From Ichthyophthirius multifiliis (lineage: Eukaryota; Ciliophora; Oligohymenophorea; Hymenostomatida): 64,000 nucleotides of DNA. Location: the NCBI RefSeq assembly GCF_000220395.1, contig NW_004086059.1, positions 124,001 through 188,000 on the forward strand. Direction: 5' to 3'. Positions 1 through 14,939 of the stretch are shown piece after piece. The notes beneath the pieces were generated by a model. The model saw only the letters and a list, made by a program, of their open reading frames with translations. It ran no database searches and was not told the origin of the DNA. Every line of letters starts with the position of its first letter. The stretch's first letter is position 1. The position numbers were made by a program, and so were the translations under genes.

Positions 1-419
1 AAAGAACCTGAAATAATAAGAGCAGTCACTTAAAATATTGCTGCAAATATAGTATAGAATTACCATTTACCATTAAACCCTGGAGTTGTTAAAGTATTTT
101 ATTAAAAAGATAATAAAATAATAGTCATTTATAAAAAAAAAGGGATAAATAGATCATAAAGCAATAGAAGATGTAAGAAACACTTAAAAAAAAGTATGTA
201 AAATAAACTTAATATGTACATCCTTAATATTAGGATATAATAAAATAAGGTATTATTTTTTATATATAATATAAAAACTATTTAAATAAATTGAAATAAA
301 AATAAAAAGACATATTGATAAATTCTATTAAATTATTGATAATGTAATGTTTGATTGCTAAAATTTAGGTTTTATTGATCTTTCTCATAATTATATTACT
401 TAACTTTAATATGTTTTTT

Positions 420-460
<41 letters not shown>

Positions 461-806
461 TTTTTTAACTATATAGGATTTTAGTCATTTTTATAATTTA
501 AAAATATTATATTTACATTGTAATTATATCAGTAATTTAAAAGAAATATTAAATATTTAATAGCCTATTATTTCTTTAACTATTCACGGTAATCCTGTTG
601 AAACAATAACTGGTTTTAGATAATTTATTATTACTGTTATTCCTTCGCTTAAGAATTTAGACACAGCCCACGTTTCTAAAAAAGAGAGAGATTATTCGGA
701 TTTTTCTATTTTTAAAATGATGTCAAATATTCCTCCTCCTGTTAAAAATCCTGCTTTGCCTCCCGAAGAGAATGTTGGGAATGACGTAAAAACTAATTCT
801 GCTTGA
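1..806 (+). CDS. LRRC51: LRRC51-like leucine-rich repeat protein, 5' end outside window
   Basis: Exons read as 1-93, 143-249, 310-412 and 477-806, with introns of 49, 60 and 64 bp that all obey GT-AG and keep phase. The spliced product carries LRR units around SLILGYNKI, FIDLSHNYITQL and LKILYLHCNYI. The LRR cap follows, beginning ISLTIHGNPVE and containing GFRQF and SKKERDY, and the protein ends at TGA 804-806. Order, spacing and cap match vertebrate LRRC51 (LRTOMT), which has HGNP then GYRQY and a short lysine/proline tail. In other eukaryotes this family is linked to cilia, so an axonemal role is inferred. The N-terminal residues (about 48 codons in exons 1-2) match nothing I recognise. 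The start codon is upstream of the window. Confidence 0.82.
426..453. repeat. (TA)n run inside an LRRC51 intron
   Basis: An uninterrupted TA dinucleotide run in the 64-bp third intron (413-476) of the LRRC51-like gene. It makes up almost half of that intron. Confidence 0.9.
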
Positions 807-975
807 AGTTTTTTTTTTTTTTTTATGTTTAAAAGTAATTTATATATTTATTATTTTATATACTTATATTGTCTTTTTATTAAAATTTTATAAATTATTA
901 ATTTATTATTTTTAAATAATATAATAAATTAAAAAATAATTATATATACATTAAAAATAAAAAACAGTTATTTAT

Positions 976-2910
976 TCATTTTAAAGATTTTTAAAAAGGA
1001 AGACTATTATAAGTACTTTTTTATAATTTCTAAATATACCTAGTTTTGTTTTTAAAGCATTTCTTAAGTTCTAATAAAAACTAAATAATAAACTATTTTT
1101 TGCATTAATATATTTATTATTCATCTAATAATAATCTAGAGTCAAAATCTGCTTTTTATTTTAAGATTTGAATGCATTTTCTTAAATTAACTAAGCAACT
1201 AGCCATAGTATTTGCATTATTTATAATTCCCTATATTTATATTTAATCTAATTTTTCGATTATTTAACAAATAATTAACCTTTTTTATTTATATAAAAAT
1301 AATTGAAAAAATATAATAAATAATAAAAATACCCATCTTTAAATTCTTCTATAATATCTTTATTAAAATTAACTTTTAGTGTTTAAAATCCTATATCCTT
1401 AAACCATTTATTAATTAATTCAATATTATTAATTTCTTAGGGATCTTATTATTATTATTATTTTTACATAATATCTTCAAAGCCAGGTTTATATTTATTA
1501 TTATAATTTTATTATTAGTGATTTTCTTATAAAATTTTAATATTTTTATCTTAATTAAACGAGTTTTATTTTCCGATTTCTAAAAAGTATTTTTATTTTT
1601 TATTTTCATCATTTTCATTTTATTTTAAACATGATTATTTTTAAAAAGTCATTTCTTATTATTTTGAAAATTCTCCATCTTTTTCTTTTCTAAAACTATA
1701 AGATGTACTATCTTATTTATTTAAACTACCATTTTTTTATTAAATTTCTTCAAATTAATTTAATATAATAGCTGGTCCAAAATAAGGTCCTTCTTTAAAA
1801 TAATCGTTACCACTCCTAGCAGGCATCCCATCACTATAAATTCTTAAATCTTCCAAAAATCCAACAATAAACATTTAATTATTATCCGCAATTTAATCTT
1901 CTTTCCATAAAAATTTTTATCCTATATTTGCATTTTGTCTTAATGGTTTCAAACCTTTCAAAATATTGGCTATTTAATTTTAATAATTATTCGGATTTTA
2001 ATGGGAAGGTTATATATTAATTTTTATTATGTTTGATATTAATGTACATAAAAGTACTCCATTTTTAATTTAACCACATACTTGTCCAAAATTTTAATAA
2101 TTTTTTCCGGTTTTCCAATTTACCCATTTAACTAGATTTTCTTAAAGTTTATCTATTTAACATTATGTATAAGGCAAAACACATTACTAGGCTTCTTAAG
2201 TATTAAAAAGTGTATTTTTTTTATTATTTTAGCTTATAAAACTGTTATTGTTTTGGGCAACATTTTTTTAGGCTGTTTTTTTATATATGTAATATAATAG
2301 ACCATATAAAGATTAATAGTCTCCTTTTAGAATATTTTCGCATTTGTTTGTAGTAAAAATTGGAGGAATTTCAAGATTTTATAAATAAGCGAAATTCAGG
2401 AAATATTCCATGTTAAATTAACATTAATGAATATTTTAAGGATCTTAATAAAAAGATTATGATTGAGAATTTTGGAAAAGTTTGTTTATTATATTACAAA
2501 GAAGAACTCCATTTCGGAAAGGATCTTTAAAAAAAGAAAGGTTGATATTAAGAAAGTTTTTTTGAATATATTTTTAAAAACCTAATTTTTCTAAAAATTA
2601 ATTAACTTCTTATTCTTTTTGTGAATCAATATAAATTATTTTAGAAAAAGAAGATAATGATGTATTTCTGTGGGAATTTCTAGGAGATAATTAAAAAAAA
2701 GATGAATTATTGTTATTATTTTTTATAAATGAATTATTATTATTATTTTTAAAAGAATTATTTATTTTCTAAATTGAATTATTATTATTATTATTATTAT
2801 GTTTTGTATTTATACGACTTCTTTATACTTGATAATAACTTCCTTTTGGAGTATGTAAAAACATACTTTTTTTTAAATAGATTTCTTTATATAAATTTTA
2901 TTATTAAATA

Positions 2911-2950
<40 letters not shown>

Positions 2951-4665
2951 ATTATTATTATTATTAATTTATTTAACTTTATTTCATTTTATCTTATCTA
3001 GGCTAAATATAAGGTGTATAACTTTACTCTTTGTTTCCTATTTAACTCAATGAACTTTGATTTGTCATAGTTTTTTTTTTTTTTTCATTTCTTTCATCAA
3101 TTTGATTTTATTTATTTTAAAAAAAAATTCTTAAATCATCAAGAAAACCCCAAAAAATATCACAATTTCCCTAAATAAAGATATCTTCATTATTTAAAAG
3201 AAATCGTGGGTTAAATTTTTCATAATTTTTTAAAAACGTAAACAATTTTTAATAATTTATACGTATTTAAGTAATATCTTTTGTATTTCTATAAATACCA
3301 TTTATTGTATTATCCTTCTCAAACATTCTATTTATAATATCTATAAAAATAACTCCATTTTTACATAATTTTGGAAGCTTTTCTTTAATATTTTTTATGT
3401 CTTTTTTAATAAGATTAATTTCATATAACCATAATAGGCATTTATCTCTTATATTATCCGTAAAAGGTGGTATTTAGATATTTTTTTCCTATTATTTTTC
3501 CTCTTGGTGTGAATAAGATCTATTTTATTTTAATTTTTATTCACTTTTTTCTATTTTTTTTAGAAAAGAATTTTCATCTTGAATATTTTTTTCAAGGTTT
3601 ATAATATCTTTTTTAATTTAAATTTATTACGAATTATTATTTAGAGTTATACTTTTGGGTGATTTTGAAACTTTAGAATTCTAATTAGAAGTTTTTTTTG
3701 GATATAATATTTGCTAAATAAAAGCCTTCTAGTTTATTTCATCTGGTGTTGTTTACTCTTTTTAAACAGGAAAAGGCTCAACTGCTTGAAATGAAATATT
3801 ATTTAAATGTGATGAAGTTTCTTTTGAATTTTCAAAAGCGTATTAAAATGAGTATTTATTTTCGACATTTTATTATTAATTAATTGTATGTTTTTAGGAT
3901 ATTTATAAAGGAAATTATTTCTATTTATTCTCTTGCAATTGATTATTATTTTATTACTTTAGTGTATTATTTTCTTGTTTTAATAAATCCCTTTCATTTG
4001 ATAATTAATTATTTCCTTTTTATTCATTTTTTGAATATTCTATGGAATTTTTTTCTATTATAAAAGACTTAAAAGGAGATGAAGGCTTTAATACTTTATA
4101 TTTTGTTGGCTTTGGAAAAGGCTCTATATTTTCATTTTTTGGCTCAGGACAATCTTAAAAATTTATATCTGAGGCAAATAATAATTCATTTTCTTAATTT
4201 TCAATATTTTTTGGTGGGAGTTGAATATTTACTCTTTTTTTCGTTTAATTTTATGATTTAATCCATAAACAAAATTATAATAATTATGGGTTTGTATATG
4301 ACTTTTTATTTTATTTATTTTTTGTTTTTTTTATTTTTTACTTGAAATTATTATATTTGGAAAGGCATATCTATACTTTTTATTTAACATTCATTTTAAA
4401 TTTCTTGAAGTAATTAATTTGTATTTAAATGATCTGGTAAGCATTTTATATTAAATATTTCTTATACTATTTCTGATAATACTAATGCTTTTTTTTTTAA
4501 AAAAAAAAGAAGATAACAATATAAAAATTATTATTTTATTTTACGATTTTTAATATCCTCTAAAGATTTAATTTATTTACAAAATTTAGTGTTTTTAATG
4601 CCTTTTATCCATTATATTGTTTTAAGCAATTCTTCTTATGATTAATGTTATTAAAATTAATTCAT
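976..4665 (-). CDS. Protein with five tandem calponin-homology-like domains
   Basis: Starts at ATG 4665 (MNQFQQHQSQEELLKTIQW) and ends at TGA 978-976, about 1,190 residues. Introns are inferred at 4488-4544 and near 1229-1267. CH-like units lie near 4650-4290, 3480-3120, 2630-2270, 2170-1850 and 1420-1000. They share a W near the start, a hydrophobic NGVLLC-type helix and, in two units, an ending like GFLEDLR or GFLDDLR. The fourth unit is the best CH match (FGQVCGQIKNGVLLCTLI, then ANILKGLKPLR). Between units are Q/N-rich and acidic linkers with a short coiled coil, including a polyQ run from a TAA repeat. CH domains bind actin or microtubules, so a cytoskeletal or basal-body role is inferred. 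I know no named family with this layout. A plus-strand open frame at 2270-2850 is its antisense shadow. Confidence 0.78.
2911..2969. repeat. ATT/TAA trinucleotide repeat encoding polyQ
   Basis: A nearly pure ATT repeat on the plus strand. In the minus-strand CH gene the phase is TAA, which encodes glutamine here, so it adds a polyQ tract between the second and third CH-like units. Confidence 0.85.
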
Positions 4666-4936
4666 ATTTTTTTTCTTTTTTTTCTTAATTTTTCAAAATT
4701 TAAACTAAAAATACTATTTATTTTTTTTGAAAAGAAATATAATATATTATTTTCAAAAATATAACAAAAAAAAATTTTTGTAATTATTTTTTTTATTTAT
4801 AATTAAAAATAAAAAATCAAAATTAGAAATAATTAAAATAATAAAATTTTTATTAAAAAATAAATAAATATATAAATAAATAACATATTGAATAATAAAT
4901 TATTTTATAATTAATTGAATCATAAATAAATAAAAT

Positions 4937-6754
4937 ATGATAAAGCTTCCAAACACACTTTAAAGACCACATACTACATCTACACCAACTAATTTAAATC
5001 CATACACCAAAAATCAGTAACTTTTGCGTCAAAAATATAACCAAATAACAAGCTTAAGTCCGAAATCTTAACTAAAATTAAGCTCATTTAAAAGTGCAAA
5101 TCTATCTAACCTAAACAATATGGAATAAATATAAAAAATCATCGAAAAATCATAATACAGGAGTGAAAATGCCCAAAATAAATAATTTGAAAGTACTCTA
5201 AACACAACAACCGTAAAGCCTCACAACATAAGAGTAAACCCATAATTAGCAGAATATGCATATGAGGAAATAATGGAGAAAGAAATGAAAGTTTCAGAAG
5301 AAGAATACTAAGAATTTAAAAGAAAATATCATCGTATGGTTTTTGACAAAAAGGGAAATTACTTATATACAAAGCTAGAGCCATAAACTGAGGATTAATA
5401 AAGAAGCATAAAAGAAATTTATCAATAAAAAAACACTTCTTAGAAATTTCAAAAAGACCTCATAAACCACCAGAAGAATTTTTAGCCTGAAAAAATAATT
5501 TAAAATTTAGTGAAATCATCATAAGAATAAGCTTCTATGAACCCAAGGAAAAAAGCTATTCTAGATATTAAAGAAAAATCATTAAAGGGCATTTAATAAA
5601 TGCTTAATTTGGGTGTAAAATAAAAAATTATTGAAAATGCCTAATAAGAAGTGATTAAAGCAGTAAAAATAATAATAATAATTAATATATATTATTATTT
5701 TTTTGAAAAAAAAATAAAACAATATATGTATAGAGTTAAGAAATGATAAGCGAAGTAGAAAAATTAATAAGAGAAAATGAAATTTTAAAAGGAGATTTGG
5801 AAAAATCTAAAGACTTGATAGTTGAATTATAAACTTAAAACGAGAACTAGAATTGGAAGAATTCTTGCTTAAAAAAAGATATTGAATAAATAAATGTTAA
5901 TTTTGATATTTTAAAGAATAATTCTAGTCAACTTGAAGTATTTATTCCTGAATATAAGAAGCTTATGTTAAAATTTCCTGGAATGAATTCCAACACATTA
6001 ATACATAAATTCGAAAAGCTTGAGAATTTTTGTTTAGAATTAAATAAGAAATCTTAAGAACTTGAAATTTAAAAAAGAGAACTTGAATAAGAAAAGTAGA
6101 AAATAAAAAACTTATTTGATAGTGATGTATAGGAATTAAAAATAAAAGAAACAACAAGAAAAAAATAAACAGAAATGTATTTAGAAAAATTAAAAGAAAA
6201 AGAAATCGAATTAAAGGACTCAGATGAATATAAAAAGAACTATATATAGCTTTAAAACCGAATTATTAATATTTATAACAAATGGAATTCGAAAATAAAA
6301 GTTTATTCTACTTCTAGAAAAGATAATGAACCAATAGCTCATATTAAAGACCCTTTAGAAATACTAGATTATATGGAAAAAAATATTCAAATTTCAACTT
6401 CGGATAGACTTTAAGAGTATTTAAGAAAAATTATCGTTTCAGCCAATCTTTTACAAAGAAAGTTTAATTTTTTTAATTTTTATTTTTTTTAATAAAAAAA
6501 AAAGATATCTTCCATTATTTGTAAATGAAAAATTTGATCCAGATAAAATTTATGAAAGAATTCTTAAACTTGTAAATAATTTAAATGCTGAGAATTTCAA
6601 GTTAAAAGCTTAAATAGATTAATTTAAAAAAAAAGAATAAAATACACATGATTTAAATTATCACACAAACAAAAAAAATACAAATGAATAAAATAGTACT
6701 AATTCTTTTCCAAGAAAGCTTTCTTTAACAAAAACATATTAATTTGATGATTGA
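4937..6754 (+). CDS. Coiled-coil protein, unrecognised family
   Basis: ATG 4937 opens a Ser/Thr/Gln-rich head (MIKLPNTLQRPHTTSTPTNL). The stop is TGA 6752-6754. Two introns restore one frame: 5663-5733 (71 bp) and 6472-6504 (33 bp, among the shortest here). The first about 120 residues look disordered. A basic stretch with EYAYEEIMEKEMKVSEEEY then begins long Glu/Lys/Leu-rich coiled coil covering most of the remaining protein, with a Pro-containing break near IAHIKDPLEILDYMEKNIQ. No catalytic motif is visible. The start lies 271 bp from the oppositely oriented start of the CH-domain gene, so the two may share a promoter region. A structural role in cytoskeleton or basal bodies would fit but is only inference. 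Confidence 0.8.
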
Positions 6755-6858
6755 GAACAAAATCTAAAAAGATAAATAAGTTATTAAATTAAACAAATAA
6801 TATATATAAAAAAAAAAAATTATGTAAATAAGATAAATAAATATTTTATATTTTTTTC

Positions 6859-8667
<1,809 letters not shown>

Positions 8668-10388
8668 ATATTTTATATTTAATTAAGGACTTTAGATAAT
8701 TGCTTAAGATGTTTGAAATATTTTTTAAGAATTTAAAAATACTATTTATGGATTAGTTTTATATAATAATATATTATTGTTATTTTATGGATAATTTCGC
8801 ATTTTTTTTATTTAATTTTTATTTTTTTTCTTATATTGTGAATATTTTAATTTAATTAAAAAAAATAGCTATTTATTTAATAATAAAATATTTTTATTTA
8901 TTTATGATTATTATTAAATTAATATTATTATTAGTAATTTTAAATTTTATTTACAGTCATTTTTATATTAATTTTTTTTAACATATTTTTATAATTTTAA
9001 AAATAATTATATTTTTATTTATTAATATAATTCTAAAAAAACGATATTTTAAATTTAATATATATATATTATTAAAATAGAATATAATTAATGCATATTT
9101 ATTTATAAGAATAATTAAAAAATACATATAAGGATAGACATTATTAAAAAATTAAATTTAAAAATCAATTATTTATATAAAATTATATTATTATATAAAT
9201 ATTGAATTTAATTAATTTTTATAAAATAAAATATTTTTTTTATTTTTTAATACTTTCTAAATAAAATACTTTTTTTTTATTTAATCATAAATATAATAAA
9301 ATATTTTTTATTTTAATTATTTTATTAAATATCTATATTTTTATAAATAAAATAAAATAAAATTTTATTTATTTTATTTTATTAACATTTTTATTTATTT
9401 ATAAATAATTTAAGAAATATTATTTATGTATAAATAAATTAAATTATTTATTTATTAAAACAGCAATTTCTAAATATAAGTAAATTTGTTTTATATAATT
9501 TACATAAAAAATATTATTTAATTATAAAATTCTATATAAATAATATATATTATTACAAATCATATTTATTTATAAATAAAAATAAAAAAAGAATTTTTGC
9601 TTAATAAATATATTTTTATTATAAATAGAATCATTTTATTTTTTTAAATATTGAAAGTTTATTTTTTTAATTACTTAATAATTTTTTTTGTTATATTTTA
9701 TTTAAATATAATGATCTAAGTAAATAATAATTTGTTTTTATATTAAATAATAAAAAAAGAAATAATGTATTTTAATAAACAGAGCAAAATTACTCTTAGA
9801 AAATATTATGAAAAAAATAAAAATAAAATAAAAATATTATTAAAAAATAGTAATAAAGTATAAATCATATTATAATAATCCTATATTTTATTAATATAAA
9901 ACATAATTATCTATTTTATATTTAAATAATACTTTTTATTTAACTATAAATATAAAATATTATTCTCTATAATTTTAAATATGTATTATTATTATTATTT
10001 TTATTTTGACTTTTTTTTTTTATTTTTATATATTTATGATTTTTTTTATTATTTATTTTTAGTTTATATAACTTTAAATATATTTGCCATTATCATGAAA
10101 AAATAATATTAAATTTCTAAAAAAATAATTTTATGAAATACAAAAAAAATAAACGAAATTATTTATATATATATACAATAAATTTCTTTTTTAAATTTGC
10201 TTTGACTCTAAAATTATTTTAAATTTAATACATTTTTTTAAAAATCAGTTTATCAAAATTATATTATAATAGTATAATTTAAAATTTTGTAATTCAATAC
10301 TTATATAGGTAATAATTTTAATTTATTTTATTTATAATAATATAATATAATATATATAATATATAAATTAAATAATAAAAAAAATCCA
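8668..10388. other. Intergenic AT-rich spacer
   Basis: About 1.7 kb of very AT-rich sequence with A/T homopolymers, short TA runs and many ATTATT stretches. Neither strand holds a frame with coding-like composition or a recognisable domain. Only the first 100 bp, upstream of the chosen kinase start, could hold extra coding sequence. Confidence 0.6.
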
Positions 10389-10595
10389 ATGGAAATTGAT
10401 ATTAAATTATAAAGATAATAAGACTTTGCATAAAATTACAAATAATAAGGATAAAAGATGGTATTTAGACATAAACGTATCAGTTTAACTAGATTTTATG
10501 ACTACCGTTACCGTGATTCTTATTTGAATTTCGATAAAAAAAGATAATTCCTAAAAATGGATTTATTCTATATTAAAAGAAATCCTTACTATTGA
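10389..10595 (+). CDS. Small hypothetical ORF, 68 codons
   Basis: ATG 10389 to TGA 10593-10595. This short patch is clearly richer in G+C than the spacer on both sides and encodes a basic, aromatic peptide with RHKRISLTRFYDYRYRD near the middle. No signal peptide, membrane segment or known domain is visible. It could be a small gene, one exon of a larger gene whose other exons I did not find, or a relic. The composition shift is the only real support. Confidence 0.35.
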
Positions 10596-10808
10596 AAATC
10601 TATTTAATTATATTCAATAATATTAATTTAATAATAAAAATATTTATATTAAAACATTTATTTTATATATATTTTATCCACAATATGCTTCTTAGTAATA
10701 TAAATTTTTTGCTATATTCGAAAAAAAAAAAATTAAAATAGAAAAATATATAGAAATTATATTTTTTAAAATAAATAATAAAAGTTTTAATATAATTTTA
10801 AAAAATAT

Positions 10809-11972
10809 TCATCTAATAATAAATAAAATATATAAGATATTTATATTTATTTATTTTGTTTAAATTATTAACATAGAATTTGTTAATTTTTTTTTTTTAA
10901 AAAAAACATTTTAAAGATATTTATTGAATTAAGTATATAATTAATTATTTGAAACATAAGTTGCAATTTACAATAGATTAAAACAATCATAAATTGTTTA
11001 ATATTTATCATCTAAATATAAAAAAGTAAATGATTTTAGTTATTTTGAGTTTTATTATTTATAAAAAGCTTCTACTGCTAAATCATTTATAACATTAAAA
11101 TTTAAATCTGTTTTATATTTTATTTTTTTAATAAGTTTTTATTTTAAATGAAGTATTTTATAACTTTTAAATTAAAAATAAGTAATTTATTAATTAACAT
11201 AAATATTTTCCATAATTTTTTGAACTTTTTATTAAATTAATTACTAAAAGCTTTAAGTTTTAGTAATACATATAATTTATCCAGTAAAATATTCTCTATA
11301 AAGAAAATCAAGCAATTCTTACGAAAGTTCATATTTAGATGCAAATAAAATAAAGAAGTCTCTCCTATATCCCCTAGATTATACTTCGATTTTTATAAAT
11401 CACACAATATTATTTTTTCGATTCTCTAATTTATTAAACTATACAAAAATTTACTTTATCGAAGTAATTTATGGAAATGTATTTTGAGGCGCACAAAATT
11501 TGTATAAACATCAATATTCAAAAACACTTTAATTAATTTTATAATTTAAAAGAGCATTAAATTCGAAAAAAACTTTAATATTGATTTTTCAAATTATTTT
11601 TTCTTTAGAAATCCTTTATATACATTCTTTAAATATTTATTAAAATTGATCAAAATGTATATTATTTATTTAAATATGCCCCTCTCATATATTTAAGTTA
11701 TAGAGTATACATTAAAATGCATTTATCATGCTTTTTTTTCTTAAAGTAACTTTAAAATCATTTATAATAAAGTATATCTGGAACTTAATTTATGTATATT
11801 CTTTTAAATTTAATCAATATATATATATATATGCTAATATAGTAATTCCATAGATTTCTTTTGGAAATTCCATATAATTATCTTTGGTTATAATTCAAGA
11901 CAATCTATTTTTTATGTATTCCAAAATTTTGCTTTATTCTAAATTTTCATAATTTATTTCCCATTTATTCAT
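10809..11972 (-). pseudogene. Possible decayed gene or noncoding region with open frames
   Basis: This stretch is less AT-biased than its flanks. One minus-strand frame is open for about 197 codons (11399 to TGA 10811-10809) with protein-like pieces such as KYELSQELLDFLYREYFTG. Upstream the same frame is broken by several TGA codons back to an ATG at 11972. A second frame contains GDIGETSLFYLHLNMN, which resembles an ankyrin repeat. Because TGA is the only stop and the DNA is AT-rich, long open frames are common by chance and these TGAs are no more than chance would give. An ankyrin-like relic is possible; noncoding sequence is equally plausible. Confidence 0.28.
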
Positions 11973-12353
11973 TATAATATTATTTAAGGTGAAAAGGAAT
12001 TTTATGTAGAATGAGTAATTTTCTACATATTAACTATACGATTATATATATACAAACTCATTTTGCATTTTATTTCAGGTATTTATTGATTTGATAATTG
12101 ATATGATTTATAATGAATAATTAATTATAATATATAAAATATAAAGAATAAAATTAATATAGTATATATATAAAATTATAATTATATATTTAAAATATAC
12201 ATTAATAAAATTATATATTATAACTTTATTTCATTTATTATTATTATTTAGTATATTTTTATAAATTATAATATTATATTTAATAATTTTTTTTTTTATA
12301 TAAATAGTAATCATTAATTTTTAAAAAATTGTTATTTTTTTAATTAAAAAAAA
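11973..12353. other. Intergenic spacer downstream of the DNA polymerase
   Basis: AT-rich sequence with no supported gene. The conserved C-terminal end expected for the neighbouring DNA polymerase was looked for here and not found. Confidence 0.5.
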
Positions 12354-14889
12354 TCAATTAAATTTCTATATATTATTAAATAAATATTATTTAAATTTAC
12401 AATTAATAAATAAAAATATCCATAAAAAGAATATTTACTAATCATAAATAGTCTTTATAATACAATATTTACTCTCTTAAGCATTTTCCTAAGGTCCTTC
12501 AAGAATAAGTTCATCATGTATTTACAAAATTAATTCGAACCCCAATTACTCCAATTTTTAACTTTAAGAAATTTTTACCATTGCCGCAATAACAAAATCA
12601 GCCCCTCCGCCTTAAATAGGAGTATTAATAGCAGCTCTCAATCCATGTAATTTGTTTAAAAAGCCTTAATTTTAATTAAAGAACTTTGAAAGATTTCTAT
12701 ATCTTCCCATAAGTGTTTATGTATATCCCTTTTCCAAAGCAATATTTTTTACTTTATCTTACCATTAATTGACTTCAGGTGCTTCCTAATACCATTTATC
12801 TATCATTTCTTAAGCCTCCTTAAATGAACAACCTAGTGCCTCGGTAATACTTTTAGCAGAGGCTCCATAAATGATTGAAAAGTTCAAAATTTTGGCTTTT
12901 TTTCTTTCACTTCCATATTTATCTTTTAGAAGTGGAATATTAGAATTATTTAAATCCTAATCTTAATCTATTAATATTTTTCCCTATTAAACCTCTGTAC
13001 TTATATAAGGAAAAAGCGTAACAGCTATTCTGCTATGAAAATCTCCTTTTTAATGAAAAAAATCAATCATTTTTTTACACTTAGTTATTTATGCCATGCC
13101 AGAATTCTTAATTCTAACTACGAATAATCTGCAATTATTAATTTCTTTCCTTTCTAAGCTTCAAAAGCGCTTCTTATTTTATACACGTCTTTTTTAAAAG
13201 CAGGTTAATTTTATAAATTAGGTTTCCTTGATGATATTCTTCCTGTTTCAGTATTAATATTTAATTAGCAATGTATTCTTTCCTAGTTATCTTTTTATTC
13301 TAATAAAGGAATAATAAAAGTATATAATAAGGTTTCTGTTTATTTCAAATTTATTAATTACTGAATACTTCTTGATGCTACTTTTCCTTTTTCTTCTTCC
13401 TTTCTTTCTTTATAATATTCTCCTATTTTACCATAATTTCCTTTTTCTGGATTGCCAGCCAATTCTTTTAATAATGGAAGATCTACTGATGGCATTCCTT
13501 TTTCTGTATAAGCTTACACTTCTAAACCTAATCCTGTAATTGTCATATTAGTAGTTTTTGGTGTTTTTTTTTATTCTTTGTATTATTATTCTGTTATTAC
13601 AGGCACTTAAATTTTTTTGTTTAAGGAACTTCATCAACAACTTTACGAACTCCTTTTTTTCTCCCATCTGAATGATATCCATCATCTTATTCTACTTCAT
13701 GGTGTTCTTCAATATTACTATCATCTTCTTTAAAAACATCATCATTTTCTTATCCTTCTTCTTAAAATTTTAAAATTTTCTATTTTTTAACAACACATTT
13801 GAATGGTGCGAAAAATAGATGCTATAGCTATAAATTACTCGAAGGATTAAACTAATCTAATCCACTTTAAATTTAATGTACCCAATTAAGAAATTCTTAC
13901 TTAAAATTCAAAATATCCTATTCTGCTTATTTTTTAACCATTTCTAAATGCCCTACATTAATTTTTATACCTTTTCTTTCTATATTTGTTAATATTTCCC
14001 CAAAAGGAAGCCAATATTTCATATATAAATCCATCATATTTTTCAAAGGAAAAAACTTTGTTTTTAAATTTCCCAATTCAACTTTTAATACCTCAAAAAC
14101 CCAAAAAGTTAATTCTGCATCTAAACAAGAATAATTAATCCATTTATTAATTAATTCTGGGTCTGTATGTATTCTAATAATTTCAGGGAATACTAATATT
14201 TTACCTTCTTTTCAATTTTTAAGTTTCTTTTTTTATCCAAAAAGTTTTTTTATATCATCTTTATGATTCTATTCAGTAAAATATTTTTAGTTTTTTTCAA
14301 GTTTTTTAAGACAAATTTTATAAAATTCTAAATCTTTAAAAGCTTCATCATTTTAATTTATTTCTAAAATATTTTATGTTTCCTCGATTTTAGCTTATAA
14401 ATTTTTCATATTTTATATCAAATATTCTTTTTTGTTTTACTATATTTGTACTTATAAATTTTTAGTTATTACACTCAAACTGTATTCCAAAGGATACTAA
14501 GCCAAAAGTCTTGCCATATGCATTGTAACTCCACCAAATCCTTAAACATTAATATTATGATTATATAAAATATGACGATCAAATCCATAATTATGCCATA
14601 TTTTTTTTTAATTATAATCCTCTAAATAATCTTAAAATATATTTATTAACCCTTTATTTTGTCCAAAATTATCAATAAATAATCCTTTTTTTTAATATAT
14701 ATATATCCTTTTTTATATCCTTTTTTTTTTTACATTTTTTTTTTACTTGATCAGTTACCAAAATCTAGATCTTAACCACAAAAAACAAATGCACATATTA
14801 TTTTTCCTTTTCCTAATAGAGTTTCTGTTTTTAAATCAATATCTATTGTTTCTGTATCCCAAGCATGAGACCTTTTTTTATTATATATA

Positions 14890-14939
<50 letters not shown>

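Noticed and set aside
2270-2850. Plus-strand frame with protein-like sequence (LEEFQDFINKRNSGN)
   Set aside because: It is exactly antisense to the third CH-like unit of the minus-strand gene, whose frame is continuous through the region and fits a domain repeated elsewhere in the protein.
2774-3001. Plus-strand Tyr/Ile-rich ORF
   Set aside because: Translation of an ATT microsatellite; the minus strand codes for polyQ/N in the CH-domain gene.
10809-11972. TGA readthrough or recoding as Trp
   Set aside because: Reading the TGAs as sense gives a longer frame, but all secure genes stop at TGA and the number seen here is what AT-rich random sequence would give.
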